48,840 nt of DNA from Chitinophagaceae bacterium (lineage in GTDB: Bacteria > Bacteroidota > Bacteroidia > Chitinophagales > Chitinophagaceae), in NCBI GenBank assembly GCA_947374225.1, contig CANCAY010000001.1:1-48840 (forward strand), written 5' to 3'. The notes beneath the pieces are model-generated. The model saw only the letters and a program-made list of their open reading frames with translations. It was not told the DNA's origin and ran no database searches. Below are positions 26,041 to 34,014 of this stretch, piece after piece. The position numbers and the translations under genes are program-made. Within the stretch, counting starts at the first letter, position 1; every line of letters starts with the position of its first letter.

Positions 26041-26070
26041 AAAGCCCGATCAAATTGATCGGGCTTTTTT
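26041..26070 (+). terminator. Rho-independent terminator after the metalloprotease
   Basis: AAAGCCCGATCAA pairs perfectly with TTGATCGGGCTTT around a single A, followed by T to 26070. It starts 18 bases after the stop. Confidence 0.9.
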
Positions 26071-26099
26071 AATATTGAGTAAATTTAATATTGAGTAAA
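26068..26099. repeat. Two head-to-tail copies of a 16-base sequence
   Basis: TTTAATATTGAGTAAA occurs at 26068-26083 and again at 26084-26099 with no gap, in the spacer between two terminators. It looks like a slippage duplication. Confidence 0.7.
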
Positions 26100-26133
26100 A
26101 AAAATCGAGGGCCTCGTTTATGGGGGCCCTCGA
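26097..26133 (-). terminator. Rho-independent terminator after pdhC
   Basis: TCGAGGGCC (26105-26113) pairs with GGCCCTCGA (26125-26133). On the minus strand the hairpin is followed by eight T (complement of 26097-26104). It lies 56 bases after the pdhC stop. Confidence 0.85.
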
Positions 26134-26189
26134 AAAAATCATTATAGTAAAAATATTTTAGCGCTTATATTTTCTTAAGTGCTAAAATA

Positions 26190-27821
26190 TTACGCTAGCA
26201 TTCTCAAAGGCTCTTCTAACAAACTCTTTAAAGTTTGTAAGAATGCAGCTCCAGTTGCACCGTCCACTACACGGTGATCACAACTTAATGTAACGTTCAT
26301 AACATTACCTGGAACCACTTGACCACCTTTCACTATTGGCTCTTGTGCAATACCACCAATTGCTAAAATACATGCGTCTGGAGGATTGATAATTGCAGTG
26401 AATGAATCTATACCAAACATACCTAAATTAGAAATAGTGAACGTGCTTCCTTCCCAATCTGCTGGTTGTAATTTTTTATCTTTTGCTTTTTTAGCAAACT
26501 CTTTTACAGATCCGCTGATTTGAGTTAAAGACAATCCGTCTGCAAAACGTAAAACCGGAACTAATAAACCTTCGTCTACTGCTACAGCGATACCAATATT
26601 CACATGATGATTCTCACGGATAAAATCTCCCATCCAACTACTATTTACTTTTGGATGTTGCTTTAATGACAATGCAGTTGCTTTCACAATCATATCATTA
26701 AAACTAATCTTAGCAGTTGCAGTTTCGTTCAATAATGCACGTGCTTTAATGGCAGCGTCCATATTGATCTTCATTGTCAAGTAAAAATGCGGAGCCGTAA
26801 ATAAACTTTCGCTTAAACGTTTCGCAATTACTTTACGCATTTGAGATACTGGTGTATCTACAAAGCTTACGGTTCCTGAAGCCACAAACCCTTGATTAGC
26901 TGCAGTTCCAGACGCTGCTACTGGCGCGGCGCTTGGCGTATAATTTTCCAAATCTGTTCTTGTTATTCTTCCGTTCTCTCCTGTACCTTTCACAAATTTT
27001 AAATCAATCCCCTTTTCTTGTGCTATTTTCTTTGCTAAAGGAGAGGCAAAAATTCTTCCTTCGTTTACTACTTGCGCAGCTGTTACTGGCGCAGTAGCTG
27101 CTACAGGAGCTGAACTAGTTGCAGCAACTGGAGTTGCTGCTGGTGCTGGTGCTGCTGTTGCTGGCGCATTTGCATGACCCTTTAACGCTGCAACAATTGG
27201 AGCAATATCCATACCTGATTGACCAATGATACATAACAAGTCATTCACTAAAATCTTCTCTCCTGCTTGTGCACCTTGATATAATAATATGCCGTCTTTA
27301 TAAGATTCTAATTCCATGGTAGCTTTATCAGTTTCGATATCTGCTAACACTTCTCCCTTCTTAACCGTGTCTCCAACTTTTTTATGCCATCCAGCAATAA
27401 CCCCTTCTGTCATGGTATCACTCAAACGTGGCATTAACACCACTTCTTCCATTGTTGAATAATCCACACCCGAAGCAGGTGCAGCCACAGGGGCTGGAGT
27501 AGCAGCTGCCGTTGGCGCTTCCACAGCAGCTGGAGCCGCAGCACCACCTGTGTTCTGAGCGATTAAAGCAGAAACATCTTCCCCCGCTTTTCCAAAGATG
27601 GCTAACAAGTCATTCACTTGTAACTTACCACCACGAGGAGTTCCAATATGTAATAAAACGCCGTCTTGATAGCTTTCCAATTCCATGGTAGCTTTGTCCG
27701 TTTCAATTTCGGCTAATAAATCTCCTTTTTTAACGGTATCTCCCACTTTTTTATGCCATGCCGCGATAACACCTTCGGTCATTGTATCACTCAAACGGGG
27801 CATTAAGATTACTTCTGCCAT
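26190..27821 (-). CDS. pdhC: Pyruvate dehydrogenase E2 (dihydrolipoamide acetyltransferase), two lipoyl domains
   Basis: 543 residues. Two lipoyl domains (about 2-78 and 126-202), each with the lipoylated lysine in ETDKATMELESY, are joined by Ala/Pro-rich flexible linkers. An E3/E1-binding domain (FASPLAKKIAQEKGIDL, GTGENGRITRTDLENY) and the catalytic acetyltransferase domain follow. The domain ends with the active-site motif SCDHRVVDGATGAAFLQ near residue 510. It transfers the acetyl group from lipoamide to CoA to make acetyl-CoA. E1 and E3 genes are not adjacent. A TAGCTTTT sequence 5 bases before the ATG is one mismatch from the -7 box. Confidence 0.95.
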   Translation of the reverse strand: MAEVILMPRLSDTMTEGVIAAWHKKVGDTVKKGDLLAEIETDKATMELESYQDGVLLHIGTPRGGKLQVNDLLAIFGKAGEDVSALIAQNTGGAAAPAAVEAPTAAATPAPVAAPASGVDYSTMEEVVLMPRLSDTMTEGVIAGWHKKVGDTVKKGEVLADIETDKATMELESYKDGILLYQGAQAGEKILVNDLLCIIGQSGMDIAPIVAALKGHANAPATAAPAPAATPVAATSSAPVAATAPVTAAQVVNEGRIFASPLAKKIAQEKGIDLKFVKGTGENGRITRTDLENYTPSAAPVAASGTAANQGFVASGTVSFVDTPVSQMRKVIAKRLSESLFTAPHFYLTMKINMDAAIKARALLNETATAKISFNDMIVKATALSLKQHPKVNSSWMGDFIRENHHVNIGIAVAVDEGLLVPVLRFADGLSLTQISGSVKEFAKKAKDKKLQPADWEGSTFTISNLGMFGIDSFTAIINPPDACILAIGGIAQEPIVKGGQVVPGNVMNVTLSCDHRVVDGATGAAFLQTLKSLLEEPLRMLA

Positions 27822-27947
27822 AGGTAAAAAGCTAATTTGTAATTAAGTCGTGAAATTACGTCAAAAATGTATTTTTTCCCACCCAAAATTGCAGTTTTTA
27901 AGCAAAATAGGGAGGAAATAAAGGTCAAATGCTAAAATTAGGTCTAA

Positions 27948-29399
27948 CTACTGCCCTTGCGCCAAGCTGTAGCCTTTTTTATCGGCCCACATATTAAGCA
28001 ATTCAAGAGAGCAAATAGTACAATCTTTAGCTAATGCACTATATAATTGGATGATTTCATCCTGAGATAATGGTGCATTATTAACCGTTTCAAAACGACA
28101 ATAATATTGATTTACTAAATTGGTGAAAATAGAGCCTGTTGGCCAAACCTGAGTACCTCTATTGGTAATAGTTACCAATTTGATCTTATCAGTTACATGC
28201 TTCCCACATATATCAGCAATCACAGTAGGTTGTTCCGTACTTTCAATAAAGAAGTCCACTCCTACAACGGTATGTTTATCAGTTGATTTATAAGCTAACA
28301 TAGGATTACTAGTTAAACTACAATCTGCTGGAATAAAATCAAAATTAGGTAATGCTGGTCTTGGATTATTCTTTGGTTTTTGTCCAAAGTTGTCAATAAT
28401 AGCTTGTGCAAAAACAGTGGTATTTACAGAAGGAATTGATTTATCTCCAAAGTCGCCTGTATGAATTCCAGACTCTAAGGTGAACAATAATGCATTCTCA
28501 ACCATCACAGCTTGTTCCATTAATCCTAAATGACGTAACATACTTAAACCACTTAATAATAGTGAAGTGGGATTGGCAATGTTTTTACCTGCAATATCTG
28601 GTGCTGTTCCGTGTACTGCTTCAAAAATTGAAATATGATCTCCAATATTTGAAGAAGGCGCAAATCCAAGCCCACCAACTAATCCAGCACATAAGTCACT
28701 TACAATATCACCTTGTAAATTTGTTAAGACTATAACGTCAAATAAATCGGGGCGACTTACTAATTTCATACATAAGTCATCCACTATAATATCGTCTGCT
28801 TTTAATTCAGGGTATTCTTTTGCTATTTCATTGAACACTTCTAAAAACAAACCATCCGTCAATTTCATGATGTTTGCTTTGTGGCCACAAGTAATTCTTC
28901 TAGCGCCTTTCTTTTTCGCCATCTCAAAAGCATAACGAATCACTTGCTCGCTTCCACCTCTTGTAATATATCTTCTTGCAACTGCAACGTCCTGTGTAAG
29001 CATGTGTTCCACTCCGCCGTAAGTATCTTCAATATTTTCTCTAACAATTGTCAAATCAATATTTACACCTGCTTTACTAAATACAGTATCTACTCCACTT
29101 AATGTTTGAAATTTTCTATCGTTCGCGTAAGTGTTCCAGGTTTTTCTTGCAGTAACGTTTACACTTTTAACTCCCTTACCTTTTGGCGTTTCCATTGGAC
29201 CTTTGAACAAAATACCCAAGTCCTCAATTGTCTGCTTCGCTTCTGGTGTCATACCATTACTAAACCCCTTGTCAAATACCCATTTACCCATATCTACTAC
29301 CTCATATGTTAATGGAATTTTTGCAGCATCAAAAATGCCTATGACTGCTTCCATGATTTCGGGGCCAATACCATCACCTTTTGCTACTGCGATCTTCAT
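27948..29399 (-). CDS. icd: Isocitrate dehydrogenase (Thermus/Rickettsia-type, long C-terminus)
   Basis: 483 residues from ATG at 29397-29399 (MKIAVAKGDGIGPEIMEAV); upstream in-frame codons encode a non-conserved stretch. It oxidatively decarboxylates isocitrate to 2-oxoglutarate in the TCA cycle. Family motifs: KGPMETPKGKGVKSVNVTAR (substrate loop), IVRENIEDTYGGVEH, DLCMKLVSRPDLFDVIVLTNLQGDIVSDL split around the metal aspartates, and EAVHGTAPDIAGKNIANP (cofactor site). The C-terminal extension of about 140 residues (SNPMLAYKSTDKHTVVGVDFFIES onward) is typical of the Thermus-like subgroup. NADP is the likely cofactor but cannot be fixed by eye. It is divergent from apaG. Confidence 0.92.
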   Translation of the reverse strand: MKIAVAKGDGIGPEIMEAVIGIFDAAKIPLTYEVVDMGKWVFDKGFSNGMTPEAKQTIEDLGILFKGPMETPKGKGVKSVNVTARKTWNTYANDRKFQTLSGVDTVFSKAGVNIDLTIVRENIEDTYGGVEHMLTQDVAVARRYITRGGSEQVIRYAFEMAKKKGARRITCGHKANIMKLTDGLFLEVFNEIAKEYPELKADDIIVDDLCMKLVSRPDLFDVIVLTNLQGDIVSDLCAGLVGGLGFAPSSNIGDHISIFEAVHGTAPDIAGKNIANPTSLLLSGLSMLRHLGLMEQAVMVENALLFTLESGIHTGDFGDKSIPSVNTTVFAQAIIDNFGQKPKNNPRPALPNFDFIPADCSLTSNPMLAYKSTDKHTVVGVDFFIESTEQPTVIADICGKHVTDKIKLVTITNRGTQVWPTGSIFTNLVNQYYCRFETVNNAPLSQDEIIQLYSALAKDCTICSLELLNMWADKKGYSLAQGQ

Positions 29400-29577
29400 T
29401 TTCTTAATTTTTGGAGTAAAAACAGCTATAAAACCTGCCAAAATGCAGATTTTCGCTAAGTTACGCGACTTCAACCTCTTTTGGAAAAATTAGGATGATT
29501 TTTATATGAACAGTTTAAAAAAACCTAATTTTATACAGCAGTATCCTCTGCCAAAGCCCCTACAGATGAGTAAGAAT

Positions 29578-29964
29578 ATGGTATCCAAAATTTCAGAAGG
29601 AATTGAAGTGAGCATTGAAACCTTTTTTCAGAAAGATTATAGCAATCCTATGCAAAATGAATACATGTTTGCTTACAGAATTACCATTGGGAATCACAAT
29701 TCTTATCCTGTTAAATTGCTACGCCGTTATTGGGAAGTTTTTGATAGCAATAGCGAACATAGAGTGGTAGAAGGAGAAGGCGTTGTGGGTGTTCAGCCAT
29801 TAATTATGCCTGGTAAACATTATCAATACGTGAGTGGATGTCATTTGAAAAGTGAGATGGGTAAGATGCAAGGTTATTATACCATGGAAAACATTGAAAC
29901 CAGAGACCTTATTCATGTAAACATTCCAGCGTTTAAAATGATTGCCCCAGTTAAATTGAACTAA
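29578..29964 (+). CDS. apaG: ApaG domain protein
   Basis: 128 residues from ATG at 29578 (MVSKISEGIEVSIETFF), the usual length of ApaG. In-frame ATGs at 29566 and 29506 would add 4 or 24 residues that do not look conserved. The single immunoglobulin-like beta-sandwich carries YMFAYRITIGNHNSYPVKLLRRYW, then EGVVGVQPLIMPGKHYQY and TPxG-like MGKMQGYYTM. ApaG-deficient Salmonella are altered in Co2+/Mg2+ efflux, but the biochemical role is unclear. It ends 6 bases from the convergent gldB. Confidence 0.88.
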   Translation: MVSKISEGIEVSIETFFQKDYSNPMQNEYMFAYRITIGNHNSYPVKLLRRYWEVFDSNSEHRVVEGEGVVGVQPLIMPGKHYQYVSGCHLKSEMGKMQGYYTMENIETRDLIHVNIPAFKMIAPVKLN

Positions 29965-29970
29965 TAAATC

Positions 29971-30981
29971 CTAAGGAGTATACTTAGCTGCTTCAAATAT
30001 CTGTTCCGCCGGGGTATTCAATAAAAATTGCAAATTAGACTTATTTTTATCAGGTTGTTTATTCACCCAAGCTGCTACAATTTTGTACCCAATATATCGT
30101 CCAACATCACCTGGTATGTCTTCTCCAAAGTAGTCATTATGTGAAGCTTCATGCATTATGTCTTGCACATCTCTTTGCGCTACACTATACATTAATTTTT
30201 GATTAACTATAAATGACCATATTTGATTTTCATCTGCTCTCAATGCCTCTAACTGCTTGTTATTATAGCCCCAAAGCAAGCTATCAGGGGTTTCTGGCAA
30301 ACAGCTTTGTATAATATACTGTCGTTTACCTGCTTCAATCATATTAGTTAGTACATTTTTTCCAATGGCTTTAGAGGAAGCAAAATCGTCTACTATATTT
30401 TGAATAGCAACCACTGGAATATATGCTGGTTCAAATTTTCTGCTAATATAAGTAGGGTAAATGGTTTGAATTTGTTCAGAAAAATACCATGGAGCATTGG
30501 CACCTAAATACATTTGCAAACCCACTCCTACTCCTTCTTTAGTAATCACATTCCCATAGCCTTCTAAAGGCCCAATAAAATAAATAATATGTGAAGGCAT
30601 TGTATAATTAGGGAAATAAAAATGAAATCTAGAAAGCCCTGAAACCAAATCCTGCTCAACCTTTGCAGGCGCATTTATTTTTTTAGCCTCTTTATAAATG
30701 GGCAAATAAGCCCGATAAAAAGCTTTAATTGACCCTGTGTCTTTTAATGGATTGGTCATTAAAATAAGTCTAAAAAAATCATCACTAAATGAGGGATGTA
30801 TTTGATATAATTTATGGATCTCTTTTGCAATTTGAGTAGTGTCCATGTTAAAAAAACTACTATCGAAACGTTCTATTTTTAAAGACAGTTTTACCGCATT
30901 TTTTGCAGGGTCGGTAGGCTTAGTAGCACAAGCAGTAAATAAGACAGGCAATAATAAAATATAAAAAAGGGATAAGCGCAT
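29971..30981 (-). CDS. gldB: Gliding motility lipoprotein GldB-like
   Basis: 336 residues from ATG at 30979-30981; the longer in-frame reading would pass the promoter box and the nadE start. The signal MRLSLFYILLLPVLFTAC gives a lipidated Cys18. Family traits are IERFDSSFFNMD near the mature start, repeated tyrosine/proline-rich segments, DVQDIMHEASHNDYFGE and the C-terminal GRYIGYKIVAAWVNKQ with LQFLLNTPAEQIFEAAKYTP. GldB is required for gliding and type IX secretion in Flavobacterium. The divergent nadE neighbour fits the gldB-gldC-nadE neighbourhood of Flavobacteria. gldC is not here; apaG sits where it might be. Confidence 0.85.
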   Translation of the reverse strand: MRLSLFYILLLPVLFTACATKPTDPAKNAVKLSLKIERFDSSFFNMDTTQIAKEIHKLYQIHPSFSDDFFRLILMTNPLKDTGSIKAFYRAYLPIYKEAKKINAPAKVEQDLVSGLSRFHFYFPNYTMPSHIIYFIGPLEGYGNVITKEGVGVGLQMYLGANAPWYFSEQIQTIYPTYISRKFEPAYIPVVAIQNIVDDFASSKAIGKNVLTNMIEAGKRQYIIQSCLPETPDSLLWGYNNKQLEALRADENQIWSFIVNQKLMYSVAQRDVQDIMHEASHNDYFGEDIPGDVGRYIGYKIVAAWVNKQPDKNKSNLQFLLNTPAEQIFEAAKYTP

Positions 30982-30984
30982 ACC

Positions 30985-30992
30985 CGAAAGTA
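30985..30992 (-). promoter_or_regulatory. -7-like box of gldB
   Basis: Minus strand TACTTTCG, one mismatch from TAnnTTTG, ends 3 bases before the gldB ATG. Confidence 0.35.
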
Positions 30993-31036
30993 CAAAAAAA
31001 GCGAGTTTATTTCTGTTAAAAACCGACCTTTGGCCC

Positions 31037-32719
31037 ATGAAGATTTGCATAGCACAACAAAATTATCATATTGGCAATTTTGAAGAAAACACATATAAAA
31101 TTTTATGTGCCATTGAAGACGCCAAAAAGCAAGGCGCTGATATTATTTTATTTAGCGAAATGAGTGTTTGCGGATACCCCGCAAGAGACTTTGTAGAGTT
31201 TAACGACTTTATAGCTAAATGTTATGAGAGCGTTGAAATTATCAAGCAAGCCGCTGATACTATTGGTGTATTAATTGGAAGTCCAGCACGTAATCCCAAT
31301 GCTAAAGGAAAGGATTTATATAATGCCGCTTTCTTTTTATACGAGCAAAAAATTGTAGCTGAAATTCATAAAACACTTCTACCTACTTATGACGTGTTTG
31401 ATGAAAATAGATATTTCGAACCTGCAGACGAATGGAAAGTTGTAAACTTTAAAGGGAAAAAATTAGCCATTACTATTTGTGAGGATATATGGAACTTAGG
31501 TGACAACCCATTGTATCGTATTTGCCCTATGGATAAAATGATGGACCAAAACCCAGACATTTTATTAAACCTAAGTGCTTCTCCTTTTGACTATACACAC
31601 GACGAGGATCGTAAAGCAACTATCAAGTCCAATGTATTAAAGTATAAGAAGCCTTTATTTTATTGCAATGCAGTGGGCAGTCAAACAGAGATTGTATTTG
31701 ATGGCGCTTCTTTAGCATTTGACAAAGACGCAAATTTATGCGGTGCACTCCCTATGTTCGAATCTGCGATGCAAATATTTGAATGCAATGACGACGGCAC
31801 TATTAATGCACCCATATTAGAACCTGCTGCTCGCGTTCCAAGTAAAGAATTGAATCCAATTAAATTAATGCCTGAATTAAATATTGAACAAGTGTATCAA
31901 GCATTAGTTTTAGGGGTTAGAGATTATTTTACTAAAATGGGTTTCAAAAAAGCAATACTAGGTTCTTCCGGCGGTATTGATTCTGCAGTTACATTGGCTA
32001 TTGCTGTTGAAGCATTAGGAAAAGAAAATGTGTATGCAATTTTAATGCCTTCCCCTTATTCCACCGAGCATTCAGTGAATGATGCGGTACAATTAAGTAA
32101 GCAATTAGACAATCCTTATGATATCATTGCCATCAAAGAAGTGTATGAAGCTTTCTTGTCAACACTAAAGCCCATCTTTAAGGATTTACCTTTTTCATTG
32201 GCAGAGGAAAATATTCAAAGCAGATCTAGAGGAAATATATTAATGGCGATTGCTAATAAATTAGGATACGTTTTATTAAACACATCTAATAAAAGTGAAT
32301 TGGCAACTGGCTATGGTACTTTATATGGCGATATGGCCGGAGGCTTAGGCGTATTAGGGGATTGTTACAAAATGCAAGTATATGCGTTAGCTAGATATAT
32401 TAATCGCGACTCAGCAATTATCCCGCAAAATATTATTGACAAAGCGCCAAGTGCAGAACTTAGACCTGACCAAAAAGACAGCGATAGTTTACCTGAATAT
32501 GATGTATTAGATCAGATTTTATTTCAATATATTGAAAAACGTGCCGACCCTGCTGTTATTAAAGCTTTAGGTTTTGACGCCGCTTTGGTAGACAGAACTT
32601 TGAAGATGGTTAATAATAACGAATACAAGCGAAATCAGTTTTGTCCTATTATAAGAGTTTCACCAAAAGCATTTGGTGTTGGAAGACGTGTTCCTATTGT
32701 AGGTAAATATTTAAGCTAG
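31037..32719 (+). CDS. nadE: Glutamine-dependent NAD+ synthetase
   Basis: 560 residues. The N-terminal nitrilase-type glutaminase has the triad E41 (LFSEMSVCGYP), K112 (EIHKTLLPTYDVFDE) and C148 (ITICEDIW). The C-terminal ATP pyrophosphatase has the P-loop GSSGGIDSAVT (about 309-319) and KSELATGYGTLYGDMAGG. Ammonia released from glutamine is used to amidate NaAD to NAD+. A GACCTTTG sequence, one mismatch from the -7 box, ends 4 bases before the ATG. The next gene (DUF1343) begins 3 bases after the stop, so the two are co-transcribed. Confidence 0.96.
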   Translation: MKICIAQQNYHIGNFEENTYKILCAIEDAKKQGADIILFSEMSVCGYPARDFVEFNDFIAKCYESVEIIKQAADTIGVLIGSPARNPNAKGKDLYNAAFFLYEQKIVAEIHKTLLPTYDVFDENRYFEPADEWKVVNFKGKKLAITICEDIWNLGDNPLYRICPMDKMMDQNPDILLNLSASPFDYTHDEDRKATIKSNVLKYKKPLFYCNAVGSQTEIVFDGASLAFDKDANLCGALPMFESAMQIFECNDDGTINAPILEPAARVPSKELNPIKLMPELNIEQVYQALVLGVRDYFTKMGFKKAILGSSGGIDSAVTLAIAVEALGKENVYAILMPSPYSTEHSVNDAVQLSKQLDNPYDIIAIKEVYEAFLSTLKPIFKDLPFSLAEENIQSRSRGNILMAIANKLGYVLLNTSNKSELATGYGTLYGDMAGGLGVLGDCYKMQVYALARYINRDSAIIPQNIIDKAPSAELRPDQKDSDSLPEYDVLDQILFQYIEKRADPAVIKALGFDAALVDRTLKMVNNNEYKRNQFCPIIRVSPKAFGVGRRVPIVGKYLS

Positions 32720-32722
32720 CTT

Positions 32723-33952
32723 ATGAAAAAAATATTCTTTTTTGCCGCTGTTTGTTTTTTTATAACAAATAGTGAAGCACAGGTTGCAGAACCAATTTTA
32801 CCGGGCGCTTATCAAATGGAACAATACATTCCAATTTTACAAAACAAAAGAGTTGGAATTTTTACTAACCACACCGCTGTAATTAATGGTGTACACTTAT
32901 TGGATACCTTATTACACCGTGGTATACGAATTCAAAAAGTATTCACTCCAGAACATGGATTAAGAGGTACTGCAGACGCAGGAGAGAAAACGAATGACGG
33001 TATTGATAGTAAAACAGGAATCCAAATTGTATCTCTGTATGGTAAAAAATACGTTCCAGATTCCAATGACTTAGCAGATGTTGACGTTTTAGTTTTTGAT
33101 ATACAAGATGTAGGAACCAGATTCTACACTTATATTTCTTCCTTGCAATATTTAATGGAAGCAGCCTGGGCGCATAAAAAGCCTTTGATAATTTTAGACA
33201 GACCTAACCCCAATGGGCATTATGTGGATGGCCCTGTTTTGGATAAACAATTTTCAAGTTTTGTAGGAAAGCAGTCTGTCCCAATGGTTTATGGAATGAC
33301 GATTGGTGAATATGCAAAAATGCTAGCTGGCGAAAAATGGATTCAAGATAGTTTTGCAATTAAAGCGCAGCATCTACCTTCCAACGCTTTAGCCCCGTTG
33401 TCATTGACTATTATTCCATGTAAAAATTACGACCATCGCTCTTATTATACTTTCAATATAGCACCGTCTCCTAATTTACCAGACATGAATGCTATATATC
33501 ATTATGCTACAACCTGTTTAGTAGAAGGGACTAGTATGAGTGAAGGACGTGGTACTGCACATGCATTTTCCTATATTGGACACCCTAGTATTCCTAATAA
33601 GACTTTTAGCTTCACGCCCAATGCAAGGCCTGGCGCCATGAGTTCTAAATTGTATGGGCAGCTTTGTTATGGATGGGATTTGACAAAGGACAATAAAGTC
33701 CCTCAACAAATAGACTTAGATTTAATTATTGAAATGTATCAAAGCTTTCCCAATAAAGATTCTTTTTTCATTCATACAACAGGCAATACGCCAAGAGATT
33801 ATTACTTTAATAAACTAGCTGGTAACGCTATTTTAATGGAACAAATTAAGGCAGGCGTTTCGGCTACTGCTATTCGCGCAAGCTGGCAACCAGCATTGCA
33901 AGCGTTTAAAACTATAAGACGTAAATATTTATTGTACAAAGATTTTGAGTAA
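32723..33952 (+). CDS. DUF1343 protein (NamZ-like exo-beta-N-acetylmuramidase family)
   Basis: 409 residues with a signal peptide ending near FFITNSEAQ (residue 20). DUF1343 motifs: KRVGIFTNHTAV, KVFTPEHGLRGTADAGE, VLVFDIQDVGTRFYTYISSL, LDRPNPNGHYVDGPVLD and LVEGTSMSEGRGTAHAF. The characterised Bacillus member NamZ (YbbC, family GH171) removes N-acetylmuramic acid from the ends of peptidoglycan fragments, so a periplasmic role in wall recycling is likely. Its place directly behind nadE suggests shared transcription but no shared pathway. A strong terminator follows. Confidence 0.9.
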   Translation: MKKIFFFAAVCFFITNSEAQVAEPILPGAYQMEQYIPILQNKRVGIFTNHTAVINGVHLLDTLLHRGIRIQKVFTPEHGLRGTADAGEKTNDGIDSKTGIQIVSLYGKKYVPDSNDLADVDVLVFDIQDVGTRFYTYISSLQYLMEAAWAHKKPLIILDRPNPNGHYVDGPVLDKQFSSFVGKQSVPMVYGMTIGEYAKMLAGEKWIQDSFAIKAQHLPSNALAPLSLTIIPCKNYDHRSYYTFNIAPSPNLPDMNAIYHYATTCLVEGTSMSEGRGTAHAFSYIGHPSIPNKTFSFTPNARPGAMSSKLYGQLCYGWDLTKDNKVPQQIDLDLIIEMYQSFPNKDSFFIHTTGNTPRDYYFNKLAGNAILMEQIKAGVSATAIRASWQPALQAFKTIRRKYLLYKDFE

Positions 33953-33956
33953 TATA

Positions 33957-33992
33957 AAAAGCCCCCTAATGTTTTAACACTCGGGGGCTTTT
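33957..33992. terminator. Bidirectional terminator between DUF1343 gene and BNR protein gene
   Basis: AAAAGCCCCC (33957-33966) pairs with GGGGGCTTTT (33983-33992) across a 16-base loop, A-rich before and T-rich after, between two convergent genes. Confidence 0.88.
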
Positions 33993-34014
33993 AGTTATGT
34001 AGCACAATGGAATA

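Noticed and set aside
28490..29493. Several open frames on the plus strand opposite icd
   Set aside because: They overlap a clearly conserved isocitrate dehydrogenase in full and have no family features.
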